Positions 1-7,795 of a stretch of DNA of 64,000 nucleotides are shown here, piece after piece. This stretch comes from Pseudoclavibacter sp. CFCC 11306 (GTDB lineage: Bacteria > Actinomycetota > Actinomycetes > Actinomycetales > Microbacteriaceae): contig NZ_WBKF01000001.1 of assembly GCF_008831235.1 (NCBI RefSeq), forward strand, positions 1,112,529-1,176,528, written 5' to 3'. A program made the translations under genes and the position numbers. The notes beneath the pieces are model-generated. The model was given only the letters and a program-made list of their open reading frames with translations, did not search any database and was not told where the DNA came from. Every line of letters starts with the position of its first letter. The first letter of the stretch is position 1.

Positions 1-126
1 GAGCACACTTTGCTGCTCGACGCGATTCGACGCCGTGACGTGCACAGCGCCTCACAGCTGCTTGAGCTGCACATTCGCCGCACCCGACTCGCGTTGCAGG
101 TCGCCGACGACATCTTTGAGGCGTGA
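1..126 (+). CDS. GntR family regulator, FCD domain, C-terminal end only
   Basis: Reading frame 1 is open from the left edge to a TGA at 124-126 and gives the last 41 residues of a protein that begins outside the window. The residues show the pattern of the final helices of an FCD ligand-binding domain: EH near the start, then DAI, RD and a following LLELHI. This domain is typical of FadR/VanR-like GntR regulators. The gene converges on the MHS transporter operon and is the natural candidate to bind the paired palindromes near 3666 and 3728. Too little is present to see the HTH. The family call is inference from a short stretch. Confidence 0.65.
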   Translation, partial: EHTLLLDAIRRRDVHSASQLLELHIRRTRLALQVADDIFEA

Positions 127-167
127 GCAGGCGTTCCCCGGCGGTATGCCTCCAGTGGAACGCCTGC
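127..167. terminator. Hairpin between convergent genes
   Basis: An 11-bp perfect inverted repeat (arms 127-137 and 157-167, 19-nt loop) starts directly after the stop codon of the GntR fragment. It lies in the gap before the end of the convergent transporter gene, so it could terminate transcription in either direction. No T-run follows the stem. Confidence 0.55.
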
Positions 168-189
168 CCTCACCAACGTGTTCACGCTC

Positions 190-1599
190 TCAGGCCTCTT
201 TCGCTGCCCCGGCAGCCTCTTGACTGCCTTCGGCCTGGATCACATCGTCATCGGCAAGGTTGATTCCCTTGGTCTCAGGCATGATCCAAGCGGCGAAGAA
301 TGCGAGCACACACAGTGCGGCGACATAGAGCTGGAAGATCCAAGGCTGACCGACTGAGGTGAACCATGTGTTCAGGTACGGAGCCGTACCGCCGAAGAGC
401 GCCACAGACAGAGAGGTGGCGAATCCGACGCCCGCCGCGCGAGTACGGGTGCTGACCAGTTCCGACATCAGGGCCGGGTACATGCCCGCCGCACACGCCC
501 ACAGCAGCATGCCGATCGCCTGCGACACAAAAAGGGTCCACGATGCCTGCCCGAGCAGTGCATGAATCGGAAAGACCAACAGAGCGGAGCCGAGCCCGAA
601 CGTCATCATCATCGGGCGACGGCCGATGCGGTCTGAGAGCCGGCCTGCGAAGGGCAGGAAGCAGACGGTCACCAACTGCGCCAGAAGGCTCGCGATGAAG
701 GCCCCGTTGGCGTCCATGCCATGTGCCGAGATCGCGTATGACGATGCGAAGGTGCCCCATGTGTAGTACCAAGCGTTCTGTCCGGCGGACAGCATCAGCA
801 CCAGACCACCGAAACGCAGGATCAGACGACGACGCCTGCGCCGCTCGGCGTCGCTGACCTGCTCGGGTTCGGCGGCGGCCGACTCGGCCGTCTCAGGCTC
901 GAGTTCGATCGTCTCCGCCGCGTTGCGCCGCAGGAACAGCGCATACACGCCAAGCAGCGCCCCGATCACGAATGCGACACGCCATCCCCACGCGCCCACT
1001 ACATCCTTCGGCAGGATGCCGGTGATGAGTGCAGCGAGCAGGGTCGCAGTCATCACTCCCACGGTGACCGCGGTGAAGACTGAACTCGCCCAGAAGCCGC
1101 GCTTCTCGCGTGGAGCGATCTCGGCGATGTACGCATACGAGGTACCTGCCTCACCTCCGTGCGCAAGCCCCTGCATCAGGCGAGCTGCCAGCAGCAGCAC
1201 CGACGACCAGACGCCAATAGCGGTATAAGAGGGAATCAGAGCGATGACCAGACTGCCTGCGGCCATCGTCATCATCGTGGCGACCAACGAGAACTTGCGC
1301 CCCTTGCGGTCTGCGAGGCGGCCGAAGACCAAACCGCCGATGGGACGGGCCAAGAACCCGCCCGCAAACACCAGCAGGGTCGACAACAGCGCCGAGGTCG
1401 GATCGCCGGTGTCGAAGAACGACGCCGCGATGTATGTCGAGAAGAGCGCGTAGAGCGTCCAGTCGAACCATTCGAGCAGGTTACCGACGATGGCAGCGCG
1501 CAGCGAGCGCAGTTTGCCTGCGCGATCGAGATCGCGAATGCCGACGTGGTCAGCCTGAGACGAAGGCGAGTCACTGTCCGTCTGATCGAGGGATGTCAT
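190..1599 (-). CDS. MHS-type MFS transporter (metabolite:H+ symporter), copy 2
   Basis: This is a 469-aa twelve-helix major facilitator of the metabolite:proton symporter group, which moves organic acids such as alpha-ketoglutarate, shikimate or dicarboxylates. Visible landmarks are GNLLEWFDW at the first helix, GRLADRKGRK in the loop between helices 2 and 3, RLMQGLAHGGEAG in helix 4, and a C-terminal PETKG motif. The ATG at 1599 is chosen because AGGA lies just upstream; an earlier in-frame start at 1665 would overlap the intercistronic gap. It follows a paralogous transporter by 69 bp and is probably cotranscribed with it. The substrate cannot be told from sequence. Confidence 0.85.
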   Translation of the reverse strand: MTSLDQTDSDSPSSQADHVGIRDLDRAGKLRSLRAAIVGNLLEWFDWTLYALFSTYIAASFFDTGDPTSALLSTLLVFAGGFLARPIGGLVFGRLADRKGRKFSLVATMMTMAAGSLVIALIPSYTAIGVWSSVLLLAARLMQGLAHGGEAGTSYAYIAEIAPREKRGFWASSVFTAVTVGVMTATLLAALITGILPKDVVGAWGWRVAFVIGALLGVYALFLRRNAAETIELEPETAESAAAEPEQVSDAERRRRRRLILRFGGLVLMLSAGQNAWYYTWGTFASSYAISAHGMDANGAFIASLLAQLVTVCFLPFAGRLSDRIGRRPMMMTFGLGSALLVFPIHALLGQASWTLFVSQAIGMLLWACAAGMYPALMSELVSTRTRAAGVGFATSLSVALFGGTAPYLNTWFTSVGQPWIFQLYVAALCVLAFFAAWIMPETKGINLADDDVIQAEGSQEAAGAAKEA

Positions 1600-1668
1600 C
1601 AGAGTTCCTGTCTTTCTGTGTGGGGGATTGACGAGACCGGCACGATACCGGCCTGCAGTCAGCAATGA

Positions 1669-3000
1669 TTAGAGCTTGAGTTTGTTGAGATCGGCGCCCT
1701 TGGTCTCGGGGAAGAACAGGGTCGCGACGAACGACACGACGCACAGCGTCATGACGTACACCGAGAACATCCATCCCGCTCCGAGAGACACGAAGAGCTG
1801 ATTCAGATAAGGGGCGGTGCCGCCGAACAGCGCCACCGAAATCGAATAGGCGAATCCGATGCCGCGGCTGCGCACATAGGTGGGAAAGTTCTCAGCTTGA
1901 ATAGCCGGATAGATCGATTGGCACATCGCCCACATGACCAGTGACGCTGCGACCGGCAACGCCAGCGTCCAAGGCGCAGCCCCGACCATGAGCGTCAGCG
2001 GAATCGTGGTGACGAACGCGAGCACGGCGAAGCCGAACATCATCGGTTTGCGGCCGATGCGGTCCGAGAGCTTCCCCATCAGCGGCATCGACGCCAGGCA
2101 CACGAGCTGCCCGACCATCGTCGCCCAGAAGGCGGCGTCGGCCTGCATCCCCCGCTCTTTAATGGCGAACGTCGTCATGTACGTCATCCAGACGTAGTTC
2201 ACGCAGGTCAGCCCTGAGGTGAATGCGATCATGCGCAACGTGATCAGGGTGATCTTCTTGCGACTGAGCTTCTGCGGGGCATCGGCATTCTGGTGAGCGT
2301 CGAAGACATCGCTCTCATGCATACTGCGTCGCATCCACAAGACCACGATGGCCATGGCACCGCCCAGCAGGAACGGAATGCGCCAGCCGTACGTCGCCAT
2401 CGCATCCTCCCCCAGCCACGTCGTCAGCACCGCACTGATGAGGAAGGCGAGCACGCTGCCGCCGATGATCGAGACTCCCGACACCGACCCCCATTGGCCG
2501 CGCTTTCCGGCTGGGGCGATCTCAGCCACATAGGTCGTCGACGCACTCGACTCACCGCCATGCGCAAACCCCTGCAGACACCGCAGCAGCAGCAGGAGCA
2601 CCGAGGCGGCCACACCGATCGTGGCAAACCCCGGAGTGAGCCCGATGGCGAAGCACGCCGCCGCCATCAGCAGCATGGTGATCAGCAGAATCGCCTTGCG
2701 CCCGATGCGATCGCCGAGCCATCCGAAGAAGATCCCGCCGACCGGGCGCATGAGAAAGCCGACGGCAAACACGGCGAAGACGGCGAGAAGCCCCGATGCC
2801 GGGTTGCTCGAGTCGAACATCGCAGCCGCGATGAACGGAGACATCACCGAATAGGCGCTCCACTCGTACCATTCCAGGATGTTGCCTGCCGTGCTCGAGA
2901 CCAGCGAGCGACGCCGCTGCTGGTGACTGACCGCAGGCGAGTCGATGGCGATTCCTGGTCCAGGTGGCGTGTCTGCACTCTGGGTAAGCGAGGTATTCAT
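1669..3000 (-). CDS. MHS-type MFS transporter, copy 1
   Basis: This 443-aa MFS protein has the same architecture as its downstream neighbour: GNILEWYEW in helix 1, GWLGDRIGRK in loop 2-3, RCLQGFAHGGE in helix 4, PETKG near the C-terminus. The start ATG has AAGGAA nine bases upstream. The two transporters are clearly related but diverged, which suggests an old tandem duplication and possibly different substrates. It lies 109 bp downstream of the VOC gene on the same strand, so the probable operon is VOC-MHS1-MHS2. The substrate is probably a carboxylate linked to the divergent oxoacid dehydrogenase (inference from context). Confidence 0.87.
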   Translation of the reverse strand: MNTSLTQSADTPPGPGIAIDSPAVSHQQRRRSLVSSTAGNILEWYEWSAYSVMSPFIAAAMFDSSNPASGLLAVFAVFAVGFLMRPVGGIFFGWLGDRIGRKAILLITMLLMAAACFAIGLTPGFATIGVAASVLLLLLRCLQGFAHGGESSASTTYVAEIAPAGKRGQWGSVSGVSIIGGSVLAFLISAVLTTWLGEDAMATYGWRIPFLLGGAMAIVVLWMRRSMHESDVFDAHQNADAPQKLSRKKITLITLRMIAFTSGLTCVNYVWMTYMTTFAIKERGMQADAAFWATMVGQLVCLASMPLMGKLSDRIGRKPMMFGFAVLAFVTTIPLTLMVGAAPWTLALPVAASLVMWAMCQSIYPAIQAENFPTYVRSRGIGFAYSISVALFGGTAPYLNQLFVSLGAGWMFSVYVMTLCVVSFVATLFFPETKGADLNKLKL

Positions 3001-3109
3001 CGTTGAATGTTCCTTTTCATTCTGGAGGGGGATGCTGTGGGGGACACAGACATCCGTTCTGAAGCCCGATCCGGTCGAGCATCGCTTGAGAATTTAAGAC
3101 TTCGAACGC

Positions 3110-3634
3110 TCAGCGCTCTGGATGACGGGTATCCCACAGCAGCGTCTCGCTGGAGCGCTCATACGCTTTGCCCTGAGGAAAGCTCACCAGTTCGAATTGC
3201 ATGCCCCACGGTGAGAGAAAGTAGACCCATCGCTGGCCGGTGCTCGCACCGGAGCTCGCAGTGGGTTCGTCAAGCACACGCACGCCCCGACCATGCAGAT
3301 ACGCGACGGCATCATCGAGGTCATCGACGTAGAACGCCAAGTGATGGCCGCCGATGTCACTGTTCATCGGCTGTCGCTGCGGCGGTTCAGCAGGTTCGTA
3401 TTCGAATACCTCAAAGTTCGTTCCGAAGCCGCAGCGGTAGAAGCGCAGTTCGCGCATGACCGTTCGCGGGTGCACGTTCAAGTGCGTCTGCATCCAGTCG
3501 TCATCGCTCTGGAACGGACCCAGGGTATAGACGTGCTCGCAGCCGATCACGTCGACGAAGAACTCATGGGCCTGTTCGAGGTCGGGCACGGTGAAACCGA
3601 TGTGATCGGTTCCCCGCAGTCGTGGAAGCGCCAT
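3110..3634 (-). CDS. VOC superfamily protein (glyoxalase/dioxygenase fold)
   Basis: A 174-aa vicinal oxygen chelate protein. The N-terminal half begins DHIGFTVPDLEQAHEFF, the usual first beta-alpha-beta module with a metal-ligand His. The second module has GGHHLAFYVDDLDDAVAYL and ends WGMQFELVSFPQGKAYE, supplying a further His and a Glu. Members include glyoxalases, epimerases and ring-cleavage dioxygenases, and the reaction is not determined here. The ATG at 3634 is preferred over a GTG nine bases upstream because that GTG lies inside the AAAGGTGA ribosome binding site. It is first in the operon with the two MHS transporters and divergent from the E1/E2 operon. Confidence 0.8.
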   Translation of the reverse strand: MALPRLRGTDHIGFTVPDLEQAHEFFVDVIGCEHVYTLGPFQSDDDWMQTHLNVHPRTVMRELRFYRCGFGTNFEVFEYEPAEPPQRQPMNSDIGGHHLAFYVDDLDDAVAYLHGRGVRVLDEPTASSGASTGQRWVYFLSPWGMQFELVSFPQGKAYERSSETLLWDTRHPER

Positions 3635-3660
3635 TGCCTTCACCTTTCTCTCGCTCGGCT

Positions 3661-3688
3661 AGCGTAATGGATACAACTCTCGTGTCAA
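3661..3688 (-). promoter_or_regulatory. Candidate promoter for VOC-MHS operon with operator in spacer
   Basis: On the minus strand TTGACA (3683-3688) is followed after 16 bp by TACGCT (3661-3666). The spacer holds AATGGATACAAC (3666-3677), a 9/12 match to the perfect palindrome 62 bp away in the opposite promoter. The -35 is consensus and the -10 fits TANNNT. The regulator is inferred to be the GntR protein at the left edge. Confidence 0.6.
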
Positions 3689-3723
3689 TTCCTCAAATAA
3701 AGCGAATATGATTCACATTCAGG

Positions 3724-3753
3724 TTGCATTGGATCCAATTAGGTCTCTACAGT
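3724..3753 (+). promoter_or_regulatory. Candidate promoter for E1-E2 operon with palindromic operator
   Basis: TTGCAT (3724-3729), an 18-bp spacer and TACAGT (3748-3753) precede the E1 start by 80 bp. The perfect 12-bp palindrome ATTGGATCCAAT (3728-3739) overlaps the end of the -35 and the spacer, a position where a bound regulator would exclude RNA polymerase. Confidence 0.6.
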
Positions 3754-3832
3754 GAGTTTCCAGTTTCTGATTCGCAACGGCCGAGAGTTCATCGACCACA
3801 CCACGCATGCACTGTCAAAGGAGAAAGTGACG

Positions 3833-6094
3833 ATGCCCAAGACTGTCAATCTCAGACCCGCCGTTCCATGGGTCGAGCTGCGCGCGACCGCGAAAGACTG
3901 GGACGAAGCCGACCCACAGCTGCTGCGCGACATGCTCGCACAGATGCATCTCATCCGCGCGTTCGAAGAGAGCGTGCTCGACCTCGCCAGTCAGGGCCTC
4001 GTCCACGGCCCCGCACACTCCAGCATCGGCCAGGAGGGCGGCGCCGTCGGTTCGATCACCGGCCTGCGCTCGAGTGACGGCATCAACGGCTCGCACCGCG
4101 GCCACCACCAGTTTCTCGCCAAGGCTCTGCGCCATGTGCATCGCGACGCGTACGACCTCGGCGCCATCGTCGACGACGCGACGAAGGACGTGCTGCAGCG
4201 CACGCTCGCCGAGATCCTCGGTCTGGCGCAGGGGTACTGCAAAGGCCGCGGAGGCTCCATGCACCTGCAGTGGCACGAGGCCGGGGCGCTCGGCACCAAT
4301 GCCATCGTCGGCGGCGGGGTGCCGCTGGGCGCGGGCAACGCCTGGGCGCAGCGCCATGCGGGCACCGACGATGTGACGTTCACCTACTTCGGCGATGGAG
4401 CCACGAACATCGGCTCGGTCCTCGAGTCGATGAACCTCACCGCCGCCTGGGACATCCCCCTCGCGTTCTTCATCGAGAACAACGGCTACGCCGTGTCGAC
4501 CAACGTCGACGAGGTCACCGGCGAGTCACGGCTCAGCGGGCGTGGCCCCGGCTTCGGCATTCCCTCATGGCGCGTCGACGGCATGGATCCGCTCGCCGTG
4601 CACCTCGCGACCGAAGCCGCCCTCGACCACATGCGCGCGGGCAAAGGGCCGGTCGTCATCGAGGCGCTCGTCTATCGGTTCTTCCATCAGAACGGCCCCT
4701 ACCCCGGTAGCGCGTTCGGCTACCGCACCAAAGCCGAAGAGGCCGAATGGCGCGAGCGCGACCCGCTTGAGAAGGTCGCTCTCGAAGCGATCAAGCGCGA
4801 CGTCTTCACTCGTGAGCAGGTTGACCAGGTGCGTGCACAGGCGCAGGATGCGATGCGTGCGGCCGTCTCAGCTCTCACCGAGGCCGATCCCGAGTCGCAG
4901 ACGGGAGCGCTTCGAATTCGTCCGGAGCTCTGGCCCGAGCCCGGCTTCGTCGACGTCGGTGTGCGCGGAGACCTCAGCGAGATCGCGGACGCACGCACGC
5001 TCGATCCGGTGACGCTCGGCGTTGCCGGCTCAGGCATCCGCACCAATGCAGATGCCGACACCGCAACGACCAGCCCGGCCGACGCAGCGCAGCCGGAGAC
5101 CAAGACGATGAAGTTCGTCGACGCAGTGGCCAAGGTCATGGAGCGGCGCATGGAGACCGATGACCGCATCATCGTGCTCGGCGAAGACGTGCATCGGCTC
5201 AACGGCGGCACCAACGGCGCGACCAAAGGGCTCACGAAGCGCTTCGACGGCCGTGTGCTCGGCACCCCGATCTCAGAGAACGCATTCGCAGGCCTCGCCG
5301 GCGGCGTCGCCCTCGACGGGCGCTTTCGACCGGTCGTCGAGTTCATGTACCCGGACTTTCTGTGGGTGGCGGCCGACCAGGTGTTCAATCAGATCGGCAA
5401 GGCGCGCCACATGTTCGGCGGGCACAGCGCAGTGCCGCTCGTACTGCGCACCAAGATCGCGATGGGGTCGGGGTACGGCTCACAGCATCTGATGGATCCG
5501 GCAGGCATCTTCGCCACCGCGCCCGGCTGGCGCGTGGTCGCCGCATCGACGCCCGCGGACTATGTGGGGCTGATGAACGCCGCTCTCGCGATCGACGACC
5601 CGGTCGTCGTGATCGAGCACGTCGACCTCTATGCGCAGAAGGGCGAGGTGCTGGTCGACGACTGGGACTACCAGCTGCCCTTCGGCAAGGCCGCAGTGCG
5701 CCGCGAAGGCTCAGAGGTCACCGTGCTGTCGTACCTCTCCATGGTGCAGCACTGCCTCGACGCGGTCGACGAGACCGGGGTCGACGGCGAGGTCATCGAT
5801 CTGCGCTGGCTCGACCGAGCAAGCATCGACTGGCAGACCATCGAGGCCAGTGTGAAGAAGACCGGTGCCGTGCTCATCGTCGAGCAGGGCGCTCAGGGCA
5901 CCTCGTACGGCGGCTGGCTGGCCGACGAGATTCAGCGCCGTCTGTTCGACTGGCTCGATCAGCCGGTGCAGCGCGTGACCGGCAGCGAGGCGAGCCCGAG
6001 CATTTCCAAGGTGCTCGAGCGCGCGGCGATCGCCGGGCACGAAGAAGTCGTCGCCGGCCTCGAGCAGGTGCGCGCGCAGTTCGGAGGTCGATGA
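3833..6094 (+). CDS. Fused E1 alpha/beta subunit of a 2-oxoacid dehydrogenase
   Basis: This 753-aa thiamine-diphosphate enzyme carries both E1 chains in one polypeptide. It decarboxylates a 2-oxoacid (or acetoin-like substrate) and acylates the E2 lipoyl group. Residues about 25-340 are the alpha part, with HGPAHSSIGQE, a GSHRGHH loop and the ThDP/Mg motif GDGATNIG (from residue 187) ending in NN about 28 residues later. Residues from about 425 are the beta part, starting TMKFVDAVAKVME with GTPISENAF and a C-terminal transketolase-C domain. Separate subunits would be about 330-400 aa each. The ATG at 3833 has AAAGGAGA upstream; a longer open frame to 3752 lacks a ribosome site. It overlaps the E2 gene. 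The substrate is unknown. Confidence 0.88.
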   Translation: MPKTVNLRPAVPWVELRATAKDWDEADPQLLRDMLAQMHLIRAFEESVLDLASQGLVHGPAHSSIGQEGGAVGSITGLRSSDGINGSHRGHHQFLAKALRHVHRDAYDLGAIVDDATKDVLQRTLAEILGLAQGYCKGRGGSMHLQWHEAGALGTNAIVGGGVPLGAGNAWAQRHAGTDDVTFTYFGDGATNIGSVLESMNLTAAWDIPLAFFIENNGYAVSTNVDEVTGESRLSGRGPGFGIPSWRVDGMDPLAVHLATEAALDHMRAGKGPVVIEALVYRFFHQNGPYPGSAFGYRTKAEEAEWRERDPLEKVALEAIKRDVFTREQVDQVRAQAQDAMRAAVSALTEADPESQTGALRIRPELWPEPGFVDVGVRGDLSEIADARTLDPVTLGVAGSGIRTNADADTATTSPADAAQPETKTMKFVDAVAKVMERRMETDDRIIVLGEDVHRLNGGTNGATKGLTKRFDGRVLGTPISENAFAGLAGGVALDGRFRPVVEFMYPDFLWVAADQVFNQIGKARHMFGGHSAVPLVLRTKIAMGSGYGSQHLMDPAGIFATAPGWRVVAASTPADYVGLMNAALAIDDPVVVIEHVDLYAQKGEVLVDDWDYQLPFGKAAVRREGSEVTVLSYLSMVQHCLDAVDETGVDGEVIDLRWLDRASIDWQTIEASVKKTGAVLIVEQGAQGTSYGGWLADEIQRRLFDWLDQPVQRVTGSEASPSISKVLERAAIAGHEEVVAGLEQVRAQFGGR

Positions 6095-7557
6095 TGCCGA
6101 AGACCGTGAACATGCCCGAGGTGCTCGCCGGAGCAGCCGAGGCGTCGATCAACGAGTGGTTCAAGCAGGTCGGAGACACGGTCGAGGTCGGGCAGCCGCT
6201 CGCCGAGATCGAGACTGAGAAGGCCGTCGTCGAGTACGAGGCTGAAGAGGCCGGCACGGTCGCACGGCTGCTGGTCGAGCCCGGTGAGACGGTGACCGTG
6301 GGCACCCCCATGCTGCTGCTCGCCCTGCCCGACGAAGACCTGGACGCAGTGGGCGGCGGCGCTGATGAGGCAGACGGCGCACCTGCACCTGCTGACACTG
6401 ACACTGACACTGACACTGACACTGAAGCTGAAGCTGAAGCTGAAGCAGACGGTGCCGCAACCGCAGCCGCAGCCGCAGCCGGTTCTTCACCCGCAGATCT
6501 CTCCGTGACACCGTCGAGCGCTCAGGCCCCAGAGGTTCGCGAGCCTGCGGCGGCAGAGCCGAGCGACCGGGCCCACGAGGTCGATGCGCACACGAACAGC
6601 TCGCGCCGATTCGCGAGCCCGTTGGCGCGCAGACTGGCCCGCGAGCGCGGCATCGACCTGAACCGCGTCGAGCCGACCGGCCCAGGCGGACGCATCGTGC
6701 GTCGCGACATCGATCGCGCTCATGCAGCTGCCGCTCCGACGCACGCCGAGACGTCCGCAGGCGATGCCGCGGGCGCGACCCAGCATCCCCACGCTGTGCC
6801 TGCACCACCGGTAGTCACAAACCCGGTGCAGCGCACATCTCCGTCAGCCGGAGAGGTGCCGGACGGCGCCACGGCCATTCCCCTCACCGGGATGCGCCGC
6901 GCCATCGCCCGTCGCCTCACCGAGAGCAAGACGCAGGTGCCCCACTTCTACATCGATGTGGAATGTCGGGTCGACCGGCTGCTCGCGCTGCGCGCCGAAC
7001 TCAACGAGACGATCGCAGGTGATGACCGTGCGCGACGCGTCTCGGTCAACGACTTGATCGTCAAGGCGGCGGCGCTCGCGCTGCGCGACGTTCCAGAGGC
7101 ACACGTGCTGTGGGACGGCGACCGGCTGCTCACCTTCGATCAGGTGGATGTCGCAGTTGCGGTGGCGATCGACGGCGGCCTGGTGACTCCGGTCGTTCGC
7201 GGTGTCGACCAGCTGAGCGTCGGAGCCGTGCATGAGCAGGTGCGCGGGTTCGCGGAGCAGGCACGAGCCGGCCGCACCTCACCCGCTGATCTGGTCGGCG
7301 GCACGCTCGCCGTGTCGAACCTCGGCATGTACGGCACCAAGCGGTTCAGTGCGATTCTGAACCCCCCTCAGTCGGCGATCATCGCGGTCGGCGCCGCCTA
7401 CCGCAAGCCCCTGATCGTCGACGATCAGATCGAGATCGGCACTGTCATCGAGTGCACGTTCTCAATAGACCACCGCGCCATCGACGGCGCGGTTGCAGCC
7501 CAGCTGAGCGCCGCCTTCCAGCGGCGGATCGAATCCCCCCTGTCGATTCTGGGCTGA
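6094..7557 (+). CDS. E2 dihydrolipoamide acyltransferase
   Basis: This 487-aa acyltransferase core takes the acyl group from E1 to CoA. It has an N-terminal lipoyl domain with the modified lysine at about K43 in IETEKAVVEYEA, then a low-complexity linker with Asp-Thr and Glu-Ala dipeptides. A subunit-binding domain (about 169-206, SPLARRLARERG and GPGGRIVRRDI) and a catalytic domain (about 255-487) with DHRAIDGA follow. GGAGGT at 6083-6088 favours the second of two adjacent ATGs; either overlaps the E1 stop. No E3 gene lies nearby, so dihydrolipoamide dehydrogenase is presumably supplied from elsewhere. The first six residues, MPKTVN, are identical to those of E1. Confidence 0.9.
   Translation: MPKTVNMPEVLAGAAEASINEWFKQVGDTVEVGQPLAEIETEKAVVEYEAEEAGTVARLLVEPGETVTVGTPMLLLALPDEDLDAVGGGADEADGAPAPADTDTDTDTDTEAEAEAEADGAATAAAAAAGSSPADLSVTPSSAQAPEVREPAAAEPSDRAHEVDAHTNSSRRFASPLARRLARERGIDLNRVEPTGPGGRIVRRDIDRAHAAAAPTHAETSAGDAAGATQHPHAVPAPPVVTNPVQRTSPSAGEVPDGATAIPLTGMRRAIARRLTESKTQVPHFYIDVECRVDRLLALRAELNETIAGDDRARRVSVNDLIVKAAALALRDVPEAHVLWDGDRLLTFDQVDVAVAVAIDGGLVTPVVRGVDQLSVGAVHEQVRGFAEQARAGRTSPADLVGGTLAVSNLGMYGTKRFSAILNPPQSAIIAVGAAYRKPLIVDDQIEIGTVIECTFSIDHRAIDGAVAAQLSAAFQRRIESPLSILG
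6394..6447 (+). repeat. In-frame hexanucleotide microsatellite in E2 linker
   Basis: Five perfect GACACT units (6394-6423) are followed by three GAAGCT and one GAAGCA (6424-6447). They encode alternating Asp-Thr and Glu-Ala pairs in the flexible linker after the lipoyl domain. Six-base units keep the frame, so copy number could vary without killing the gene. Confidence 0.95.
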
Positions 7558-7566
7558 AAGGTCGAT

Positions 7567-7602
7567 GGCACCGAGCTGCTGATTCCCCTCCGGCTCGGTG
7601 CC
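7567..7602 (+). terminator. Hairpin after E2
   Basis: A 10-bp perfect inverted repeat (7567-7576 and 7593-7602, 16-nt loop) begins nine bases after the E2 stop. It is the likely end of the E1-E2 transcript. No clear T-run follows. Confidence 0.55.
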
Positions 7603-7619
7603 GTCGATCGCCCCTTGCA

Positions 7620-7750
7620 GTGCACGGTTCTGCCCAAATACGTACGGTTCTGCCCGAATGCGCACAGTTCTGCCCAAATGCGCACGGTTCCGCTCTGATC
7701 GAGGTGATCTCGGCGGAACCGTGTACATCTGAGCGGAACCGTGCACGCGC
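7620..7750. repeat. 20-bp repeat array R1 with mirror-image core
   Basis: Four direct units of exactly 20 bp (7621-7640, 7641-7660, 7661-7680, 7681-7700), each holding CGGTTCTGCCC or a close variant, lead to a core GATCGAGGTGATCTCGG (7697-7713). The unit then continues in reverse complement twice (about 7706-7725 and 7726-7745). Around the core the inner arms (7683-7693 and 7713-7723) are perfectly complementary over 11 bp. The array fills the gap between convergent E2 and the gntP-type gene. The same unit and core recur at 9577-9833 and 26803-26875. Confidence 0.92.
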
Positions 7751-7795
7751 CGCCCACCACGACGCCGCCCCGGCATCCTCAGCGCAGCATCCCTG

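Noticed and set aside
2293-3006. Long plus-strand frame opposite the MHS transporter
   Set aside because: His/Arg-rich antisense shadow of a clear transporter gene, a common artefact of high GC content.
5362-6093. Upstream extension of the E2 frame into the E1 gene
   Set aside because: The extension is an out-of-frame reading of E1; E2 starts at the ATG overlapping the E1 stop with a good ribosome site.
7616-7750. R1 as a CRISPR array
   Set aside because: Units are contiguous without unique spacers, reverse orientation at a core, and no cas genes are present.
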